Shown in pieces: positions 19,600-28,786 of a stretch of DNA of 64,000 bases. A model generated the notes under the pieces. That model was not told where the DNA came from, made no database searches, and saw nothing but the letters and a program-made list of their open reading frames with translations. The stretch lies in assembly GCF_000224335.1 (NCBI RefSeq), contig NZ_AFXZ01000034.1:1-64000 (forward strand), given 5' to 3'. The translations under genes and the position numbers were made by a program. Source of the stretch: Bizionia argentinensis JUB59 (GTDB lineage Bacteria; Bacteroidota; Bacteroidia; Flavobacteriales; Flavobacteriaceae). Position 1 is the first letter of the stretch. Each line of letters begins with the position of its first letter.

Positions 19600-20709
19600 T
19601 TACCAACCACCACTGGATCCACCACCTCCTGAACGGCCACCACCACCAGAAAAACTACTTGATGAACTACTTGAAGAGCTGCTGTAAGAACGACTGCTAC
19701 CTCCGCCGCCGCCAATAGAACCCGATGAAGGAAAATACTTATCCATATAACGATGATCTGTTTTAAACCATGAAAAGGACATAGGATCTAGGCCTTTCTT
19801 TTGTTTTATTAGTGCCAAAGTAAACGGTAATAATAGGATTACAAATCCTACAAATGCTAACAACATAGGTATTGTAAGTAAGCCAGAACTAGAAAAAGCA
19901 TTAAAGTATTCACTGACATTAGTGTTAAAAAAGATTTCACCTCCAATCAGAATAGCAAATATTAAAGGCATAATAACAAAGAGAGTTGAAACAATCGTGA
20001 TAAAAAGAACACCAAATAATAAAAATGGAAAAAATATAAAACTAATTTTTCCTGTTATAAATCCCCTATAAACATGTATTAACTTTTTAAAACCAAATAA
20101 AAACAACCTACCACCAAGATAAATAAACAAGCCAAGGACTACAAAAATAACACAGAATAGTAGAATACTAAATATAAGTGGCAAGGTATTATGCTCATCC
20201 TCCTTTACCGACGCAAATTCTTCGGCGTAAATAGGATCGTTAATAAGCAGAATTATTTCATCTGTTGCTAAATCTATACCCTCATAAAAATCATTATTTT
20301 TAAATTTAGGTGTCATTATATTTCTAGTGATTCTTGACGATAAAGCATCCGTAATAATAGGTTCTAATCCATACCCAACTTCAACTCTAAACTTTTTATC
20401 GTTTTTAGCTATAAGAATTAATACACCGTTGTCTAATTTTTTTTGTCCAATATCATTAGCCTCGAAAACGCGAAGTGCATACTCTTCGACAGAAATATTA
20501 TCCAAACTATTAACAGTAAGTACTACAATTTGATGCGAAGTTTCTGTTTCAAAATTTTTAAGTTTATTGTTTAAAGACAACACTTCATCTCCACTAAATA
20601 AGTGAGCATTATCTGTACAAAATTCCGATAAAACAGGATAGTCTATTTGTGCCTTAGTAAATTGAATAAAACATAAAAAGACACTAAATAAGAGCAATTT
20701 AATTTTCAA
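19600..20709 (-). CDS. TPM domain (YgcG-like) membrane protein
   Basis: A 369-residue protein with a signal peptide (MKIKLLLFSVFLCFIQFTKAQ), then the TPM domain (about residues 25-150; LNNKLKNFETETSHQIVVLT and FRVEVGYGLEPIITDALSSR). Three or more membrane helices follow (about 175-300), and a Ser/Gly tail ends in GGW. The domain faces the periplasm. This architecture is common near LemA genes, but no lemA is adjacent here. Its function in bacteria is poorly known; plant relatives act in photosystem repair. Confidence 0.88.
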   Translation of the reverse strand: MKIKLLLFSVFLCFIQFTKAQIDYPVLSEFCTDNAHLFSGDEVLSLNNKLKNFETETSHQIVVLTVNSLDNISVEEYALRVFEANDIGQKKLDNGVLILIAKNDKKFRVEVGYGLEPIITDALSSRITRNIMTPKFKNNDFYEGIDLATDEIILLINDPIYAEEFASVKEDEHNTLPLIFSILLFCVIFVVLGLFIYLGGRLFLFGFKKLIHVYRGFITGKISFIFFPFLLFGVLFITIVSTLFVIMPLIFAILIGGEIFFNTNVSEYFNAFSSSGLLTIPMLLAFVGFVILLLPFTLALIKQKKGLDPMSFSWFKTDHRYMDKYFPSSGSIGGGGGSSRSYSSSSSSSSSSFSGGGGRSGGGGSSGGW

Positions 20710-20727
20710 AATAATATTCGTTTAATA

Positions 20728-20761
20728 TAAAAAATCCACAAGTTTAAAAGCTTGTGGATTG
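20728..20761 (-). terminator. Terminator after glnS
   Basis: Arms AATCCACAAG and CTTGTGGATT pair perfectly over 10 bp with an 8 nt loop. On the minus strand a T-run follows, between glnS and the TPM gene. Confidence 0.8.
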
Positions 20762-20764
20762 TGT

Positions 20765-22759
20765 TTATAAAGCGCTAGCTTCTTCTACTAATAACTTATT
20801 TTTATCTTCTAAAGCTTTGGCTATAAAATCGTTTATAGCTTCATTTTTTTCTAATCCGTTTTTAAGTAAAACACCTAAACTGATCATGGTTATAATACGT
20901 GTTCCCGATTTCTTTACAGATGTATTAAACAATGGTTCTAAATCGTCATAACTAATATGCTCCGCTAGTTGTTGAATATCTGCTTTTGCCGCTTCACGTG
21001 TATCATCTGCTAATTTATCAAACTTTTTACCATACTGTTTTATCAGTTCTATTGGTGGGCGCTTTTGTTGTGGTTTTGGCTGATTTTCGTTTGTTTTAGG
21101 CTTTTGCTTGGCCCAAGAATCCTTTAAACCCACTGTTTTATTAAATACTAAATGATCTGATTTAGAGTCTTTATCCACATTAAAATAACCCAATCGTTGA
21201 AATTGAAACTGGTCCCCTATTTCAGCATCCGCTAAACTCGGTTCCACAAATGCGTCGACGATTTTTAAAGACTGTGGATTAATAAATTCCATATAATCTA
21301 TATCGGCATGGCTGTCTGGTGCTTCATCATTAAATAAACGATCGTATTCGCGAACTTCCGCTTTAATAGCATGTTTTTTAGAAACCCAATGCAAGGTTCC
21401 TTTAACTTTTTTCTCTGTATCTTCTGTGTATGTACAGTGAACTTCAATAATTTCACCTTTATCATTTTTTACAACAGAATCTGCTTTGATGATATAAGCA
21501 TTTTTTAAGCGTACTTCACCTCCTAATTTTAATCTGAAAAAATTATCAGATGCTTCTTCTTTAAAATCGTCTTTTTCAATGTATAACTCCCGTGAAAAAG
21601 GTACTTTTCTAAAACCAGCATTTTCATCTTCTTGATTGTTTTCTGCTTCCAACCATTCCTCTTTATCTTCAGGATAATTTGTAATAACCAGTTTTATCGG
21701 ATCTAAAACAGCCATAACACGTGGTGCCGTTTTGTTTAAATCTTCACGAACACAAAATTCTAAAAGCGAAACATCAATTACATTATCTCGTTTAGCAACA
21801 CCAACTTTATCAATAAACTGTTTAATTGATTCCGGGGTATAACCACGACGTCGTAAACCTGAAATAGTTGGCATACGTGGGTCATCCCATCCCGTAACAA
21901 TTCCTTCCTCCACCAAAGTAAGTAACTTTCGTTTACTCATAATGGTATAGCTTAAGTTAAGACGTGCAAATTCACGCTGTTTTGGAAGCATTGGTAAAGC
22001 TTCCGGTTGGTATTTATATACTTGCTCCTTGAACCAATCGTAAAGCTCTCTGTGGGGCTTAAACTCAAGCGAACATAAGGAATGTGATATCTGTTCAATA
22101 TAATCGCTTTCACCATGTGTCCAGTCGTACATTGGATAAATACACCAGTCGTTACCCGTTCGATGGTGCGCCTTATTTAAAATACGATACATCAACGGAT
22201 CCCGCATTAACATATTTGGATGTTGCATATCTATTTTAGCACGTAATACATGCGAACCTTCTGGATAATCTCCAGCTTTCATGCCTTCAAATAATTGCAG
22301 ATTTTCTTCAATACTACGGTTGCGGTTAGGTCCATCTACACCAGGTTGCGTAGGAGTTCCTTTTTGTTGGGCCATTGCTGCGCTAGTTTGAGAATCCACA
22401 TAAGCTTTGCCTTCTTTAATTAAAGCAACCGCCCAATTGTATAACTGCTGAAAATAATCTGATGAATATAACTCTTCAGCCCATTTATAGCCTAACCAAG
22501 ATATATCTCGTTTGATGGCATCCACATATTCCTGTTCCTCTTTGGCTGGATTGGTGTCATCAAAACGCAAATTGACCGGCGCATTATACTTTTCGCCTAG
22601 ACCAAAACTAATACCTATGGCTTTGGTGTGACCAATATGTAAATAACCATTCGGTTCTGGTGGAAAACGAAAACGAAGCGCTTCTTTTTCTAAACCGTTT
22701 CGTAAATCCTCTTCTATAATATGCTCAATAAAATTAAGCGATTTTGTTTCTTCAGACAT
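20765..22759 (-). CDS. glnS: Glutaminyl-tRNA synthetase with C-terminal extension
   Basis: Charges tRNA-Gln directly; 664 residues. The HIGH motif is FRFPPEPNGYLHIGHTKAIG, the KMSKS-type motif is YTIMSKRKLLTLVEEG, and MPTISGLRRRGYTPESI is a GlnRS signature. The E. coli enzyme has about 554 residues. Here about 100 extra residues follow the anticodon-binding barrel, beginning with a Lys/Pro/Gln linker (PKTNENQPKPQQKRPP) and then a helical segment (FDKLADDTREAAKADIQQLA to the end). Such tails resemble the YqeY/GatB-tail tRNA-binding modules of some GlnRS, but this is inferred from length and composition. Confidence 0.96.
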   Translation of the reverse strand: MSEETKSLNFIEHIIEEDLRNGLEKEALRFRFPPEPNGYLHIGHTKAIGISFGLGEKYNAPVNLRFDDTNPAKEEQEYVDAIKRDISWLGYKWAEELYSSDYFQQLYNWAVALIKEGKAYVDSQTSAAMAQQKGTPTQPGVDGPNRNRSIEENLQLFEGMKAGDYPEGSHVLRAKIDMQHPNMLMRDPLMYRILNKAHHRTGNDWCIYPMYDWTHGESDYIEQISHSLCSLEFKPHRELYDWFKEQVYKYQPEALPMLPKQREFARLNLSYTIMSKRKLLTLVEEGIVTGWDDPRMPTISGLRRRGYTPESIKQFIDKVGVAKRDNVIDVSLLEFCVREDLNKTAPRVMAVLDPIKLVITNYPEDKEEWLEAENNQEDENAGFRKVPFSRELYIEKDDFKEEASDNFFRLKLGGEVRLKNAYIIKADSVVKNDKGEIIEVHCTYTEDTEKKVKGTLHWVSKKHAIKAEVREYDRLFNDEAPDSHADIDYMEFINPQSLKIVDAFVEPSLADAEIGDQFQFQRLGYFNVDKDSKSDHLVFNKTVGLKDSWAKQKPKTNENQPKPQQKRPPIELIKQYGKKFDKLADDTREAAKADIQQLAEHISYDDLEPLFNTSVKKSGTRIITMISLGVLLKNGLEKNEAINDFIAKALEDKNKLLVEEASAL

Positions 22760-22863
22760 AAGTGATGTGTGTTTTTAAAAACTGATGCGAAATTACGGAA
22801 ATATACGATTGATGTCTTAACATTTTGTTCAATAATGCTTAATTTTATCAAAAATAAAAGACC

Positions 22864-23073
22864 ATGAAACAACTCAATTATACCTGTCCCAAATGCGATA
22901 ATAAAACTTATCAAGTGAGTGAAATGCGCGCTACAGGTGGAACGTTTTCAAAAATATTTGATATTCAAAATAAAAAATTCACTTCTGTTACTTGTGAACG
23001 CTGCACATATACGGAGTTTTACAAGACTAAAACGAGCGGATTAAGTAATGTATTTGATTTTATAACAAGCTAA
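22864..23073 (+). CDS. Zinc-ribbon protein
   Basis: A 69-residue protein with two CxxC pairs (YTCPKCDNKT and VTCERCTYTEFY), which would bind one zinc ion. It resembles the small zinc-ribbon nucleic-acid-binding family formerly DUF2082. Its stop overlaps the folB start by one base (TAATG), so the two are coupled. Function unknown. Confidence 0.8.
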   Translation: MKQLNYTCPKCDNKTYQVSEMRATGGTFSKIFDIQNKKFTSVTCERCTYTEFYKTKTSGLSNVFDFITS

Positions 23074-23441
23074 TGGGAACAATTAAAGTTGAAAATATTC
23101 GTGTATTTGCTAATCATGGTTGCTTAAAAGAAGAAACCAAAATTGGCAGTGATTATCGTGTGGATCTAGAAGTTAAAGCAAATTTGCAAATATCGGCTAA
23201 CACTGATTTATTGCAGAATACGGTAGATTATGTCATTTTAAATAAAATAGTTAGAGAAGAAATGGCTCAACCTTCCTATTTACTGGAAACGGTTGCTAAA
23301 CGAATTTTAAAACGAATTTTTAAAGAAGATACATTAGTAAAAAAAGCGACAGTTTGGGTTAGTAAAATTAACCCACCTATTGGCGGCGATGTGGAAATGG
23401 TGACCATAAAAATGCAGGAAAAACGAAAAAAGCAAAAGTAG
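23073..23441 (+). CDS. folB: Dihydroneopterin aldolase
   Basis: Folate-pathway enzyme converting dihydroneopterin to 6-hydroxymethyl-dihydropterin and glycolaldehyde; 122 residues, full length. Signatures are IRVFANHGCLKEETKIGSDY near the start, the mid-protein LQNTVDYVILNKIV, and the C-terminal KINPPIGGDVEMVTIKM. It is coupled to the upstream zinc-ribbon gene and is followed by tRNA-Cys on the same strand. Confidence 0.93.
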   Translation: MGTIKVENIRVFANHGCLKEETKIGSDYRVDLEVKANLQISANTDLLQNTVDYVILNKIVREEMAQPSYLLETVAKRILKRIFKEDTLVKKATVWVSKINPPIGGDVEMVTIKMQEKRKKQK

Positions 23442-23464
23442 TAGCGAAACACCTTTATTTTTTT

Positions 23465-23472
23465 TACCTTTG
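23465..23472 (+). promoter_or_regulatory. -7 promoter box for tRNA-Cys
   Basis: TACCTTTG fits TAnnTTTG, 40 nt upstream of the mature tRNA 5' end. Confidence 0.5.
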
Positions 23473-23512
23473 TGCTCTCTTAAAATAGAGATTCCTACTT
23501 TCACAGGAATAT

Positions 23513-23586
23513 GGTGTCGTGGCCGAGTGGCTAGGCTCAGCTCTGCAAAAGCTGCTACAGCGGTTCGAATCCGCTCGACACCTCCA
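23513..23586 (+). tRNA. tRNA-Cys (GCA), CCA encoded
   Basis: Full cloverleaf: acceptor GGTGTCG pairs with CGACACC. The anticodon arm CAGCT-CTGCAAA-AGCTG has anticodon GCA at 23545-23547, and the T arm is AGCGG-TTCGAAT-CCGCT. The discriminator base is T (U73), the main identity element of tRNA-Cys, and CCA is encoded. A terminator follows at once. Confidence 0.95.
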
Positions 23587-23588
23587 GA

Positions 23589-23619
23589 AACCTTCAAGTT
23601 TAACTTGGAGGTTTTTTTA
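23589..23619 (+). terminator. Terminator after tRNA-Cys
   Basis: AACCTTCAAGTT and AACTTGGAGGTT form a 12 bp stem with one wobble and a 1 nt centre, followed by seven T residues. Confidence 0.8.
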
Positions 23620-23643
23620 TTGTGAATTTTTAAGAAAATTATT

Positions 23644-23676
23644 AGACCTCACAGGTTTTAAAAACCTGTGAGGTCT
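23644..23676. repeat. 33 bp perfect palindromic repeat, copy 1
   Basis: Arms AGACCTCACAGGTTTT and AAAACCTGTGAGGTCT are exact reverse complements around a single A. An identical copy lies at 43089-43121. It sits between tRNA-Cys and a convergent hypothetical gene. It looks like a dispersed REP-type element and could also serve as a hairpin terminator. Confidence 0.9.
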
Positions 23677-23749
23677 TGTTAAATAAGATTAATAATGATA
23701 AAAATTTTTAGGGTAATAAAGTTATATAAATATACTTTTCTATACGTAT

Positions 23750-23998
23750 CTATTTGAAATATAGTGTTTTAAAATATTTAAAACGAAATCCTGGAATCAA
23801 AAGTTTCCAAATATCTCTATTTTCTATCTTATTTTTAGAAACTAATCGTTTACCATCAACAAGCGTTCTGTAAACAAATACATAGATAACTAATGCCGTA
23901 ACAAATTGCCAAGAAGTCAGTAAATCAGCATTAGTAAAAACAATGATTAATACTAAAGGAACTATAATCGCGCTATAAAAAAGTAGTAAATTTTTCAT
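23750..23998 (-). CDS. Small membrane protein, hypothetical
   Basis: 82 residues with two membrane helices (LLFYSAIIVPLVLIIVF and FVTALVIYVFVYRTLVDG), then a basic aromatic tail (PGFRFKYFKTLYFK). Not recognised. It lies 18 nt downstream of the LysE-type exporter gene on the same strand and is probably cotranscribed with it. Confidence 0.6.
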   Translation of the reverse strand: MKNLLLFYSAIIVPLVLIIVFTNADLLTSWQFVTALVIYVFVYRTLVDGKRLVSKNKIENRDIWKLLIPGFRFKYFKTLYFK

Positions 23999-24016
23999 AA
24001 AACTTCTAATTTAAAA

Positions 24017-24703
24017 TTATTCCGATTTAAATATCTCAAAATTCTCCAATTTTTCCTTTAAAAGTTCCTTTTCCTTTGGAAAAAAGCCCTGTAAAAGCAG
24101 TAAAATACCAAATCCCATAATGACTAATGAGACAATTTTTTTAGTTTTAAAAATACGTCGTGGCGTCAGTTTATTTTTAAGCGTTTTCGCAGCTAATATT
24201 TTAAGTAAATCGACTAGAAAATAAACCGCTAAAATGGTTCCTAAAAACACGAATAAACTTTCATTATTATCAGTTAAAGAATTACCAATAACAATAAAGC
24301 CTAACCAACCCAATAACACACCAATATTAATAAAGTTGAGCAAAAACCCTTTGATAAAGAGTTTTCCAAAGTTCTTTTTTATTTCAACAGTATGAAATTC
24401 ACGAACAATATCCCGAAAAGATTTTGATGTTTTTAGAAACGAAATAAACCCATAAACCGCTAATAACACACCACCAAAAACAAGAAAGTTCGGATCGTCT
24501 TTTATTTTATCAAGTAGTTTAGTAGTACTATAGTAAGCAACAATTATAAATAGAATATCGGCTAAAATAACGCCAAAGTCGAAAATTAAAGCACTTTTAA
24601 ATCCTTTAGTGGCACTTGTTTCTAGTAGAACAAAAAACACAGGTCCAATGGTAAAGGATAATATTATTCCAAAAGGAATAGCCGTTAAAACATCGTCTAT
24701 CAT
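24017..24703 (-). CDS. LysE/RhtB-family exporter
   Basis: A 228-residue inner-membrane protein with about six helices. The N-terminal ALTAIPFGIILSFTIGPVFF-like stretch and ETSATKGFKSALIFDFGV match the LysE family, which exports amino acids and related metabolites. The substrate cannot be told from the sequence. The neighbours are the small membrane protein (18 nt downstream) and the GIN protein. Confidence 0.85.
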   Translation of the reverse strand: MIDDVLTAIPFGIILSFTIGPVFFVLLETSATKGFKSALIFDFGVILADILFIIVAYYSTTKLLDKIKDDPNFLVFGGVLLAVYGFISFLKTSKSFRDIVREFHTVEIKKNFGKLFIKGFLLNFINIGVLLGWLGFIVIGNSLTDNNESLFVFLGTILAVYFLVDLLKILAAKTLKNKLTPRRIFKTKKIVSLVIMGFGILLLLQGFFPKEKELLKEKLENFEIFKSE

Positions 24704-24748
24704 AACTCTTTTAAAGCAGTTTCTACAAATTTAGGAAAATCCTTTGTA

Positions 24749-25426
24749 TTAATCCTTACGAATTATTTTTCCGCCAAACACAGTATTTTCTTCTACCAGC
24801 TTCGGATTTCCGTAAATATAAACATTTCCGCCTGCTCTAACTTTAACATCTACTTTCTCTGACGCTTTTACATGTGCTTCACCTGCAGCTCTAATTATTA
24901 CATGAGCAGTTTCACTTTCTAATTCTTTTCCAAGAAAAGAACCGCCTGTAGTTAAATCTATCTTTTGGTTTTTTGTATTTCCAGAAACTCTAATAACGCC
25001 ACCCGTTACAGCTTTAGCTTCTAAATAGGTAATGTCCTGTACCATTAGTTTAATACTACCACCTTCTTGTGCATCCAATTCTAGTTCAAACTGACTAAAA
25101 ACATCATTCGATCCTACGAATGCTCCTTCATTAACATCAATTTTATCTAGTTTTTTATAGTATAATTCCACCGTTGTACGATCGCCATCAAAGGCTTTCC
25201 TAATAGACATTTTAACTTTTAATGTACCATTTCTATTAACAATTACAACATCTCCAGTATTTTGACCTGTGATGATAATCTTATTTTCGTCAGATTTAAT
25301 TAAAGTTACTTCTATCCTATCGTAGACTTTTAATTCATTAAAATCACCAAGAATTTTTTCGGTTTGAGCCTGACTTATTTGGGTTGCTGCAACCAGTAAA
25401 ACGATTGCAAAAAGAAATTTTTTCAT
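24749..25426 (-). CDS. Head-GIN domain (DUF2807) secreted protein
   Basis: 225 residues with a signal peptide ending at ISQAQ. The body is a repetitive beta-helix-like region: FNELKVYDRIEVTLIKSD opens the GIN domain, followed by short repeated strands with Gly turns (EAKAVTGGVIRVSGNTKNQ). The family is widespread in Bacteroidota and of unknown function, possibly adhesive or envelope related. Confidence 0.85.
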   Translation of the reverse strand: MKKFLFAIVLLVAATQISQAQTEKILGDFNELKVYDRIEVTLIKSDENKIIITGQNTGDVVIVNRNGTLKVKMSIRKAFDGDRTTVELYYKKLDKIDVNEGAFVGSNDVFSQFELELDAQEGGSIKLMVQDITYLEAKAVTGGVIRVSGNTKNQKIDLTTGGSFLGKELESETAHVIIRAAGEAHVKASEKVDVKVRAGGNVYIYGNPKLVEENTVFGGKIIRKD

Positions 25427-25528
25427 TATAAATTGTCTGATTTAAAAATTAATAATTCGGATTTATCCATCTGGTATCTCTACTAAATTTTAAGACACCA
25501 GAACAAATTCGAATAATTATATCAAAAA

Positions 25529-27766
25529 CTATTCCTCATGTTTTCCTATTAAGTAAAAATCTAAATGTCTTTTTACTAAATCTGTGTTTTTCACTTTAAC
25601 AATGACTTCATCACCAAGTTGATACATGGTTTTAGATTTCTTACCTATTAGCGCATAATGATCCTGATCAAATTGGTAGTGATCGTCTTTCATGTCGCGT
25701 ATACTCACCATTCCTTCACATTTATTAGCGATAATTTCTATATAAATTCCCCAATCTGTAACACCTGAAATAACACCTACAAACTCTTCATCTTTATGAT
25801 CTTCCATAAAGCGAATTTGCATGTATTTAATAGAATCACGTTCAGCTTTCGTTGCTAGATATTCCATATTACTGGAATGGTTACATTTATCTTCGTAAAT
25901 AGCGGCATTTGCAGATTTTTCACCATCCAAATACATTTGTAATAAACGATGTGCCATAATATCTGGATAACGTCGAATTGGCGATGTAAAATGACTGTAA
26001 TAGTCAAAGGCTAGTCCGTAGTGACCTATATTATCCGTGGTATATTCCGCTTTACTCATAGTTCGTATGGTTAGCGTATCTACCAAATTCTGTTCTTTTG
26101 TACCAACAACTTCGCTTAATAAATTATTTAAAGATGATGATATCGATTTTTTATCCTTAAAATCCAATTTATAACCAAAACGACCAACTACATTTTGAAG
26201 AGATGCTAGTTTACTTTCATCCGGCTCATCGTGAACACGGTAAATAAACGTTTTTTCTGGTTTTTGTTTTCCTACAAATTCCGAAACTTTTCGGTTTGCT
26301 AACAACATGAATTCTTCAATCATTTTATTAGCATCCTTAGATGATTTAAAGAAAACACCAATTGGATTTGCATCTTTATCAAGTTCGAATTTCACTTCTA
26401 CCTTATCAAAAGAAATAGCACCAGAACGCATACGTTTAGAACGCATTTTTTTAGCAAAAGCATCCATTTTTAAAACGGCAAAAGCAATTTCTTTGGTAGT
26501 ATTATAATCTTTTCCACTGATAGCAACATCAGCAGGAATACTTGTATCTATATCAGCCATCTCGACTGCTTTCGATATAACATTTAGCTCGGCATTATTT
26601 TCAATAATAGCTTGCGCTTCTTCATAAGCAAAACGGGCATTACTAAACGTTACGGTTTTACCGAACCATTCGTCTACAACTTCACCTTTATCGTTCATTT
26701 TAAAAACAGCTGAAAACGTATATTTCTCTTCATTTGGTCGCAACGAACAAGCATTATTAGATAAAACTTCTGGTAACATAGGCACCACACGATCTACTAA
26801 ATAAACCGAAGTTGCACGTTCATAAGCTTCATCATCCAAAATAGTTCCTGGCTGCAAATAATGCGAAACATCGGCAATATGAATTCCTATTTCGTATAAT
26901 CCATTATCTAAAATTTCAAAAGAAAGCGCATCATCAAAATCCTTAGCATCTTTTGGATCAATGGTAAAGGTTAAATCCTTTCGCATATCACGACGTTTAG
27001 CAATTTCTTCCTTGGTTATAGAGGTATCAATTTTATTAGCAAAATCTTCTACTTCTTTAGGAAATTCAAGTGGTAAACCATATTCGGCTAAAATAGCATG
27101 TATTTCAGTATTATGTTCTCCAGGTCTTCCTAAAACTTCGATAACTTTTCCGTTTGGAGAATCAGATTTTTCTGGCCATTCTTCTAATGAAACCAATACT
27201 TTATCGCCATCTTTAGCTTTATTTGTTTTATTAATAGGAACAAATATATCCGTATACATTTTATTACTATCTACTACAACAAATGCATAATTATTATGCA
27301 ACTGAATAACGCCAACATACTCGCTTTTAGCACGTTTAATTATTTGAGTAATTTCCCCTTCTCGCTTTCCATTTTTTACACGTTTGTAGGCGTAAAACTC
27401 TACTTCATCACCGTGAAGGGCTTTATTCATGTTATTGGATGAAATGTATATATCGTCTTCAAAATCTTCGCTAATAATATAACCTGCGCCTCTGGAGGCC
27501 ATATCTACTCTACCGGTATGATATTCGCTAGAAGCGACCACTTTATATTTACCGCGTTCTACTTCTTCAACTTCCTGTTTTGCTTTAAGTTGTTGAAGTT
27601 TTTTAATGATTTGATTGCGACTGCTGGCATCGTTTACACCAATTTTCGAAGCTATTTGTTTGTAGTTAAATGCTTGTGTACGGTCTTTTTTTAAAATACT
27701 TAAAATTGTATCTGTAAGGTTAGAAATCTTATTATGTGAAGGTTTCCGTGTTTTTTTTCTTGTCAT
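25529..27766 (-). CDS. rnr: Ribonuclease R
   Basis: Processive 3'-5' exoribonuclease of 745 residues that degrades structured RNA. The order is an N-terminal winged-helix/OB region with cold-shock folds, then the RNB catalytic domain with the metal-binding signature DPKDAKDFDDALSF. The C-terminal S1 domain (FVGVISGVTDWGIYIEI) comes last. A Lys-rich N-terminus (MTRKKTRKPSHNK) is usual. It borders the candidate origin region; a possible -7 box (TAACTTTG on the minus strand) is at 27906-27913. Confidence 0.95.
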   Translation of the reverse strand: MTRKKTRKPSHNKISNLTDTILSILKKDRTQAFNYKQIASKIGVNDASSRNQIIKKLQQLKAKQEVEEVERGKYKVVASSEYHTGRVDMASRGAGYIISEDFEDDIYISSNNMNKALHGDEVEFYAYKRVKNGKREGEITQIIKRAKSEYVGVIQLHNNYAFVVVDSNKMYTDIFVPINKTNKAKDGDKVLVSLEEWPEKSDSPNGKVIEVLGRPGEHNTEIHAILAEYGLPLEFPKEVEDFANKIDTSITKEEIAKRRDMRKDLTFTIDPKDAKDFDDALSFEILDNGLYEIGIHIADVSHYLQPGTILDDEAYERATSVYLVDRVVPMLPEVLSNNACSLRPNEEKYTFSAVFKMNDKGEVVDEWFGKTVTFSNARFAYEEAQAIIENNAELNVISKAVEMADIDTSIPADVAISGKDYNTTKEIAFAVLKMDAFAKKMRSKRMRSGAISFDKVEVKFELDKDANPIGVFFKSSKDANKMIEEFMLLANRKVSEFVGKQKPEKTFIYRVHDEPDESKLASLQNVVGRFGYKLDFKDKKSISSSLNNLLSEVVGTKEQNLVDTLTIRTMSKAEYTTDNIGHYGLAFDYYSHFTSPIRRYPDIMAHRLLQMYLDGEKSANAAIYEDKCNHSSNMEYLATKAERDSIKYMQIRFMEDHKDEEFVGVISGVTDWGIYIEIIANKCEGMVSIRDMKDDHYQFDQDHYALIGKKSKTMYQLGDEVIVKVKNTDLVKRHLDFYLIGKHEE

Positions 27767-28028
27767 GTATTATTTGTAATCATTTTATTCCTTTGAAAAA
27801 AGGAATCTAAAAGTTTTATAAACATAATACTTTTAGAGAAGAGTATAACACTTTCACATTGTAATTAATGGCAGTGAACAGGTTATTAGAAGTATTACGT
27901 TTATACAAAGTTACGTTTTAAATATTAAATCTTCTTTTAGTTATTATAAATTAATGATTTTATAACATATAGTATTAACTATATTTTTTATTGAAACTTC
28001 AAATTGAATTAAATTCTTAAAAAAGTAG

Positions 28029-28037
28029 TTATCCACA
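28029..28037 (+). promoter_or_regulatory. DnaA box (exact)
   Basis: TTATCCACA is an exact match to the bacterial DnaA-box consensus TTATNCACA and is followed directly by an alternating AT tract that could unwind easily. Confidence 0.6.
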
Positions 28038-28607
28038 TATATATATATAATCATCTTTTTCTTTTAAAATTTAAAAAATAAATAATGGTTATGATAGCAT
28101 GTTAATAGAGGTATAACTTTTTTGATTTATATTTTGAAACATCGTTGTTTACAATTTGTTGATAGTTAGTTAACATACGAAAGATAGTTAATTGCTTCAT
28201 TTTAAGCTATAATTTGAAAGCTATTAACAACTGTTAATAACTGATGTTAATAGTTAATAGCTGACAAGTATTTTACATTTCTATGTTTATAAACATCAAC
28301 TCGAGGTCTTACAACTTGTCCAAAACAAAGTGCTAACTTTTTAGGTTTGTATCGCTTTGGTTTTGCTTGGAAAAATTAATTGAATATTAAAAATTTACCT
28401 GTTAGATTTTAATGAACAGTTATGAACAAGTTATGAGCTGTAAAATGAATACTTACTAAGCATTTTAAATAGCTATCAATAATTAATTTAAAATACTTGT
28501 AATCAATTAGTTATAATTTTATATAAGATTCTTTTCTTGTAACTAATTTCTTTTTCTAGTTAAAAAAGCACGATATTTTTTTACTAACGTATTAATCTAT
28601 TTTAAAA

Positions 28608-28786
28608 ATGAAAAACTTCACACGCTTGTTTTAATGACATCCCTATTTTTATTATTTAGTCCAACTGCTACTGCCCAGTACACCAGTATTCCCGATATCC
28701 AATTTGAACAATTGTTAATAACTCAACTCATTGATAGCAATGGTATTTTAGACGGTCAAGTTTTAATATTTAATTTGGAACTATAA
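28608..28786 (+). pseudogene. Fragment of a secreted protein gene (signal peptide plus N-terminus)
   Basis: The first frame begins MKNFTRLF and stops. The next frame, from the ATG at 28634, reads MTSLFLLFSPTATAQ, then YTSIPDIQFEQLLITQLIDS and NGILDGQVL, before a stop at 28784. Joined, this is a signal peptide followed by an IPDxxFEQxLI...IDSNGxLDGQVL start, the usual N-terminus of Bacteroidota secreted leucine-rich-repeat or T9SS proteins. The rest of the gene is absent. It is probably a relic left in the intergenic gap. Confidence 0.6.

Noticed and set aside
19600-19720. Ser/Gly-rich repeat at the end of the TPM gene as a DNA repeat or CRISPR
   Set aside because: It is in frame and is the usual low-complexity GGxSGGW tail of this protein family.
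23334-23597. Minus-strand 87-codon ORF over folB and tRNA-Cys
   Set aside because: It runs antisense through the well-formed tRNA-Cys cloverleaf and the end of folB; both real features explain the sequence.
28200-28460. GTTAATA-like words as a CRISPR array
   Set aside because: The words are short, irregularly spaced and not separated by unique spacers; they fit DnaA-box-like or AT-rich origin sequence better.
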